A DNA stretch of 64,000 nucleotides from Lachnospiraceae bacterium. GTDB taxonomy: Bacteria > Bacillota > Clostridia > Lachnospirales > Lachnospiraceae. Below, in pieces: positions 60,372 to 64,000 of the stretch. Numbering within the stretch: the stretch's first letter is position 1; each line of letters opens with the position of its first letter. Below the pieces are notes generated by a model. It did no database searches. It was given only the letters and a program-made list of their open reading frames with translations, and had not been told where the DNA came from. The DNA is taken from positions 1 through 64,000 of the forward strand of contig WRLH01000008.1 of assembly GCA_009777715.1 (NCBI GenBank), written 5' to 3'. Position numbers and translations under genes: made by a program.

Positions 60372-61501
60372 AAACAGCTTTTATCTCCTGTCAGGTAAAA
60401 GGACTGCATTTTTTCTGCTTGGATAGTTGCGTCAAATCCGGCCTTAGCTAGCTTAAAAGATCCGCTCTTTCGCTCATAATCTTTGTTTGCCAAGACATAA
60501 TCAGCCCATTTTTTGGCTTCTTCATTAATATTCATAGCACTTACTAAAGCGGTTATTTTTACTTCATCAGCAATTGTGTCTGATATCAAGCATTTAAGCC
60601 CGCTAGCTTGCGCTTCTAAAACAGCTCCGGGCAATCCCTCAAAATGTGACGGAAAAACGAAATAATCCATTGCTTGATAATATTCATGGGGATTGTCAAC
60701 TCTTCCGGTGCAAATAATTTTTGGGCTTAGGCCTAATTGGGCTGCTTTTTGCAAAAACTCGGCTTTTCCTTGTCCATCACCGACTAAGAGCAGATACGCC
60801 TCATGGTCATTTTTAGCTATTTCGTAAAATATCTTTAGCAAAAAATCATGGTTCTTCTGAAAATCAAAACGCCCAACATGGCCGATGGTAAATTTCCCAT
60901 CTAGCCCCAAGCTTTCCCGCAATTTAACCCGTATTTCATTATTATAACCAAATTTTCTAACGTCAATTGCATTAGGGATAAAAACCACACGCCCTTTTTC
61001 CCATGCTGCCTTTCCAAAGACGGCGATCCCGGCAAGCCGAGAGCAAGCAAAAAGATAATCCGCTTTCCGCGAGACCCCAAGCTCCATTATTTTCGTCAAA
61101 AAACCTTTAAGCCCCGGGTCAACCCCGGCATTGCGCGAATGGGCAATCGTCATCGGGACGTTGGCTTTTTTGGCGAGGGGAAGATAAATGGCGGCCGAGC
61201 TGGTCATATGCCCTTGGACAACAGAAAATTCCTGATGTTCGCGGAAGAAATTCCGGACCGCTTTCCGATAAGAAAAATAATTAAAAATCTGGAAGCGGGG
61301 AATCCGGAAAACCCTGCCGCCCATTTTAATTATTTCTTCCTCGTAATGGCCGATTTCTTTATTGTTCACCAAAAAATCAAACTGCACTTTTTCCCGGTCG
61401 AGATTGCGGTACAAATCCATCGTCCGGCTTTCAGCCCCGCCGCGGTTAACAGAAGCGAAGACGTGCAAAATGCGAATTGGTCTTTTGGTAAGCTTTGCCA
61501 T
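60368..61501 (-). CDS. GT4 family glycosyltransferase (first gene of minus operon)
   Basis: 377 residues. IRILHVFASVNRGGAESRTMDL, TMTSSAAIYLPLAKKANV-like acceptor part, IGHVGRFDFQKNHDFLLKIF, FPSHFEGLPGAVLEAQASGLKC (E-x7-E). EpsF/CapM-like. The ATG lies only six bases from the -10 and has no SD, so the transcript should be leaderless. Divergent from the PglA-like gene. Confidence 0.88.
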   Translation of the reverse strand: MAKLTKRPIRILHVFASVNRGGAESRTMDLYRNLDREKVQFDFLVNNKEIGHYEEEIIKMGGRVFRIPRFQIFNYFSYRKAVRNFFREHQEFSVVQGHMTSSAAIYLPLAKKANVPMTIAHSRNAGVDPGLKGFLTKIMELGVSRKADYLFACSRLAGIAVFGKAAWEKGRVVFIPNAIDVRKFGYNNEIRVKLRESLGLDGKFTIGHVGRFDFQKNHDFLLKIFYEIAKNDHEAYLLLVGDGQGKAEFLQKAAQLGLSPKIICTGRVDNPHEYYQAMDYFVFPSHFEGLPGAVLEAQASGLKCLISDTIADEVKITALVSAMNINEEAKKWADYVLANKDYERKSGSFKLAKAGFDATIQAEKMQSFYLTGDKSCL

Positions 61502-61507
61502 ATCTTA

Positions 61508-61559
61508 AGTATAGCAAGTTAATAATTTAATTGCAAGCTACCGGAAATTCTGATATCAT
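61508..61559. promoter_or_regulatory. Two divergent promoters sharing one -35 box
   Basis: The self-complementary TTGCAA (61531-61536) serves both strands. Plus: 17 bp to extended -10 TGATATCAT (TATCAT 61554-61559), ATG at 61569. Minus: 17 bp to extended -10 TGCTATACT (TATACT complement at 61508-61513), ATG at 61501. Both starts lie 6-9 bases past the -10 and neither has an SD. Confidence 0.7.
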
Positions 61560-61568
61560 GTTTTTATT

Positions 61569-62660
61569 ATGTTACCGAAGCAAAAAACCATCTTAATACT
61601 GGCCAATTTTTCCGCCGGGCTATATGATTTCCGGGGCGAATTAATAAAGCGGCTAAATAATGAATACCATGTTATCTGCGCTGTGCCGGACGAAACCAAG
61701 GCAAAAGAGCTTAGGGAGTTGGGCTGTGAACTTGTCATTACCCCCATTAACCGCCGGGGCATGAATCCGCTTGAGGATCTAAAGCTGGTGCGTGAATACC
61801 GCCGGACACTCAAGAAAACCAAGCCGGATTTGGTGCTGACCTTTACGATTAAGCCCAATGTTTATGGCGGATATGCCTGCCGTAAGCTTAGGATTCCTTA
61901 TCTTTCAGTAGTTACCGGGCTGGGCAGTACATTCAGGGGGAAAAAACTAGTTAAATGGCTGATTATCAAGCTGCAACGCTGCGGGCTTAAAAAGTCAGCG
62001 TGCCTGTTTTTTGAAAATGCCGAAGATATGAAAATATTTGACAAATACCGGATCAAAGGGAAGAAGAGCCGTCTCGTCAGCGGGGCTGGCGTTAACCTTA
62101 GCAATTTCCGCATGGAACCATATCCGCAGACGGAAGAATTTGTTTTTTTATATGTCGGGCGGATAATGAAAGAAAAGGGGATTGAAGAGTTTTTAAAGGC
62201 GGCAGAGGTTTTGCATAATGAAAAGACCCATTTTAAAGTGCTTGGGTTTTGCGAAGAAGATTACCAATCCGCGTTGGACAAGCTGGAAGTCCGCGGAGTG
62301 ATTGAACAGCTAGGGTTTTCGCCAAACGTCAAGGAATATTACAAACAGGCAAGCGCAATTATTTTGCCGTCATACCATGAGGGAATGTCAAATGTTTTGC
62401 TGGAAGCTTCGGCGACCGGACGGCCAATCATCGCTTCGGATATCCCTGGCTGCCGGGAAGCGTTCGATGAGGGGCAAACCGGGTTTGGCTTTGAAAAAGG
62501 CGATAGTGACGGACTTATCAAAGCAATCAGAAAATTCATTGCGATTCCGCTGTCAGAGCGGGCATTGATGGGCAGGAAAGCCAGAGAAAAAATGGGCAAA
62601 GAGTTTGACCGCGAAAAAGTAGTTTTAGCGTTCTTAGAGGAAGTAAAAACGAATCTATGA
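61569..62660 (+). CDS. GT4 glycosyltransferase, PglA-like
   Basis: 363 residues. KTILILANFSAGLYDFRGEL, FTIKPNVYGGYACRKLRIPYL, VVTGLGSTFRGKK, FLYVGRIMKEKGIEEFLKAA, LPSYHEGMSNVLLEASATGRPIIASDIPGCREAF (E-x7-E). The FTIKPN and TGLG blocks match PglA/WbpH-type enzymes, which add the second sugar to undecaprenyl-PP-bacillosamine. This fits the bacillosamine genes at 44.8-50 kb. Confidence 0.85.
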   Translation: MLPKQKTILILANFSAGLYDFRGELIKRLNNEYHVICAVPDETKAKELRELGCELVITPINRRGMNPLEDLKLVREYRRTLKKTKPDLVLTFTIKPNVYGGYACRKLRIPYLSVVTGLGSTFRGKKLVKWLIIKLQRCGLKKSACLFFENAEDMKIFDKYRIKGKKSRLVSGAGVNLSNFRMEPYPQTEEFVFLYVGRIMKEKGIEEFLKAAEVLHNEKTHFKVLGFCEEDYQSALDKLEVRGVIEQLGFSPNVKEYYKQASAIILPSYHEGMSNVLLEASATGRPIIASDIPGCREAFDEGQTGFGFEKGDSDGLIKAIRKFIAIPLSERALMGRKAREKMGKEFDREKVVLAFLEEVKTNL

Positions 62661-62712
62661 TTCGTTTGCAAATTTGTGCCTAGCGGCCCAAAGTTTGGAA
62701 AGGCATGGTTAT

Positions 62713-64000
62713 ATGAATTTATACGAAAAAATAATGTCCGGCGCGGAAAAAATATCATTAATCGGCTTGGGATATGTCGGAATGCCGATTGCAGTTGCTT
62801 TTGCGGCTAAGGCAAAGGTCATTGGCTTTGACCTAAATAAAGAAAAAATCGAGCTTTATCAATCCGGCTTTGACCCGACTAAGGAAGTCGGCAATGAGGT
62901 TATTAAAAAGACAACAGTTGAATTTACCTCTGACCCAGCCAGCCTTAAAGAAGCAAAATTCCATATCGTGGCTGTGCCGACTCCGGTTACCGATGACAAT
63001 ATTCCCGATTTGTCCCCGCTAAAAGGCGCAAGCTTGATTTTGGGGCAAAACCTAGTCAAAGGCTCGATTGTCGTTTTTGAATCAACCGTATATCCCGGCG
63101 TGACAGAAGATATCTGCGTCCCGATTCTCGAAGCAGAGTCAGGCCTTAAATGCGGAATTGATTTTAAGGTGGGTTATTCGCCGGAGCGGATTAATCCGGG
63201 TGACAAGGTCCACCGCTTAGAAACAATTATCAAGGTAGTGGCCGGAATGGACGAGGAATCACTTGACATTATCGCAAAGGTATATGAATTAGTTGTAGAA
63301 GCCGGGGTTTACCGCGCCGAATCCATCCGTGTCGCCGAAGCGGCCAAGGTCATCGAAAACAGCCAGCGCGACATCAACATCGCATTCATGAACGAGCTTT
63401 CGATTATCTTTAACAAAATGGGGATTGATACAAAAGCAGTTCTAAAAGCCGCCGGGACGAAATGGAATTTCCTTAATTTTTCCCCCGGCCTTGTTGGTGG
63501 CCATTGCATAGGCGTTGACCCTTACTACCTGACCTACAAAGCGGAAGAGATGGGTTACCATTCCCAGATTATCCTGGCCGGACGCCGAATCAATGATGAT
63601 ATGGCAAGATATGTCGCGGAAAGCTTGGTTAAAAACCTGATTAAAGCTGATGTCCCAGTAAAAAATGCCAAAATAGCCATCCTTGGTTTTACTTTCAAAG
63701 AAAATTGCCCCGATACCCGCAACACGAAAATTATCGATATCTATAAAGAATTGGAAGAATATGGAATTAAACCAATCGTTGTTGACCCCGAAGCTGACAT
63801 TGAAGAAGCAAAAAAATTCTACCGCATTGATTTTACCGACCTAAAAAACGTAAAAAATATGGATGCGGTTATTATTGCCGTCGCCCATCAGCAATTTACT
63901 TTATTTGATAAAGCCAAAATCGACTCTTTCTTTAAACAGGATAATGACAAAAAGATTCTCATGGATTTGAAAGGCTTATTTACGCGCAAGGATTATGAAG
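62713..64000 (+). CDS. UDP-HexNAc 6-dehydrogenase (WbpO/TviB-like), 3' end cut
   Basis: 429 codons visible and the family is about 425-435 residues, so only the last few are missing. NAD motif ISLIGLGYVGMPIAVAFA; central FMNELSIIFNKMGI; the catalytic Cys in GGHCIGVDPYY (nucleotide-sugar dehydrogenase motif); C-terminal AILGFTFKENCPDTRNTK. Oxidises UDP-GalNAc or UDP-GlcNAc at C6 to the uronate. SD GGAAAGG upstream of ATG 62713. Follows the PglA-like gene by 52 bp, probably one operon. Confidence 0.88.
   Translation, partial: MNLYEKIMSGAEKISLIGLGYVGMPIAVAFAAKAKVIGFDLNKEKIELYQSGFDPTKEVGNEVIKKTTVEFTSDPASLKEAKFHIVAVPTPVTDDNIPDLSPLKGASLILGQNLVKGSIVVFESTVYPGVTEDICVPILEAESGLKCGIDFKVGYSPERINPGDKVHRLETIIKVVAGMDEESLDIIAKVYELVVEAGVYRAESIRVAEAAKVIENSQRDINIAFMNELSIIFNKMGIDTKAVLKAAGTKWNFLNFSPGLVGGHCIGVDPYYLTYKAEEMGYHSQIILAGRRINDDMARYVAESLVKNLIKADVPVKNAKIAILGFTFKENCPDTRNTKIIDIYKELEEYGIKPIVVDPEADIEEAKKFYRIDFTDLKNVKNMDAVIIAVAHQQFTLFDKAKIDSFFKQDNDKKILMDLKGLFTRKDYE

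Overview
The window looks like Bacillota (Clostridia-type) chromosome. Evidence: moderate AT-rich composition, strong AGGAGG-type ribosome binding sites, many GTG/TTG starts, a Spo0A C-terminal-domain protein and an AgrA/LytTR-type regulator. It is dominated by one very large surface-glycan locus (about 5.9 kb to the right edge). The locus is preceded by a small accessory region and is interrupted repeatedly by single defence-like or toxin-antitoxin-like genes.

Layout. 1-5.4 kb, accessory: a 5'-cut EVE-McrB type restriction ATPase without a McrC partner, a 5'-truncated Nudix gene, an IS110-family element with large structured non-coding ends, a PPOX-fold protein, xanthine phosphoribosyltransferase, and a YefM/YoeB-type toxin-antitoxin pair. 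5.5-24.5 kb: a stand-alone Spo0A DNA-binding domain, then glycan genes: GT52-like transferase, PglK-like ABC flippase, several GT2/GT4 transferases, a polyprenyl-phosphate sugar transferase, a Wzz-like protein, an EpsG-type polymerase and a minus-strand membrane GT/GT2/FAD-enzyme group. 23.5-33.1 kb: a pseudaminic acid (Pse) pathway, pseB, pseC, pseF, pseI and pseG, with a GNAT acetyltransferase and an antisense formyltransferase, interrupted by a LytTR pseudo-receiver regulator and a DUF4143 ATPase. 33.1-41.1 kb (minus): an AlbA_2 ATPase, then a six-gene glycan operon. 41.2-50.0 kb (plus): GT2, an O-antigen-ligase-like protein, and a bacillosamine set (pglF, pglE, pglC, pglD-like) with a DUF3990/DUF3791 trio wedged between the pglC-like and pglD-like genes. 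50.0-61.5 kb (minus): AbrB-like regulator, GT2, alpha-1,2-fucosyltransferase, an asparagine-synthase-like protein without its glutaminase cysteine, and alternating GT4 and multi-pass membrane proteins. 61.5-64 kb (plus): PglA-like GT4 and a UDP-HexNAc 6-dehydrogenase that runs off the window.

How the parts may work together (inference): PglF/E/D make UDP-diNAc-bacillosamine, PglC loads it on undecaprenyl phosphate and GT4/GT2 enzymes extend it. PseB/C/(H-like)/G/I/F make CMP-pseudaminate. The 6-dehydrogenase supplies a HexNAc uronate and the asparagine-synthase-like protein could amidate one. A PglK-like ABC exporter flips the lipid-linked glycan, and EpsG- and ligase-type membrane proteins polymerise or transfer it.

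Besides genes, the window carries several families of dispersed non-coding repeats: a two-palindrome element in three copies that overlaps gene ends, a repeat that carries a -35 box in three copies, and an ATTGCGG-type palindrome. There is also a recurrent promoter layout (17-bp spacer, mostly with an extended -10) that at several genes sits so close to the start codon that the mRNA should be leaderless. The most unusual items are the candidate IS110 bridge RNA, the promoter-carrying repeat, the shared-(-35) divergent leaderless promoters, and the mixed formyl/acetyl Pse gene set.
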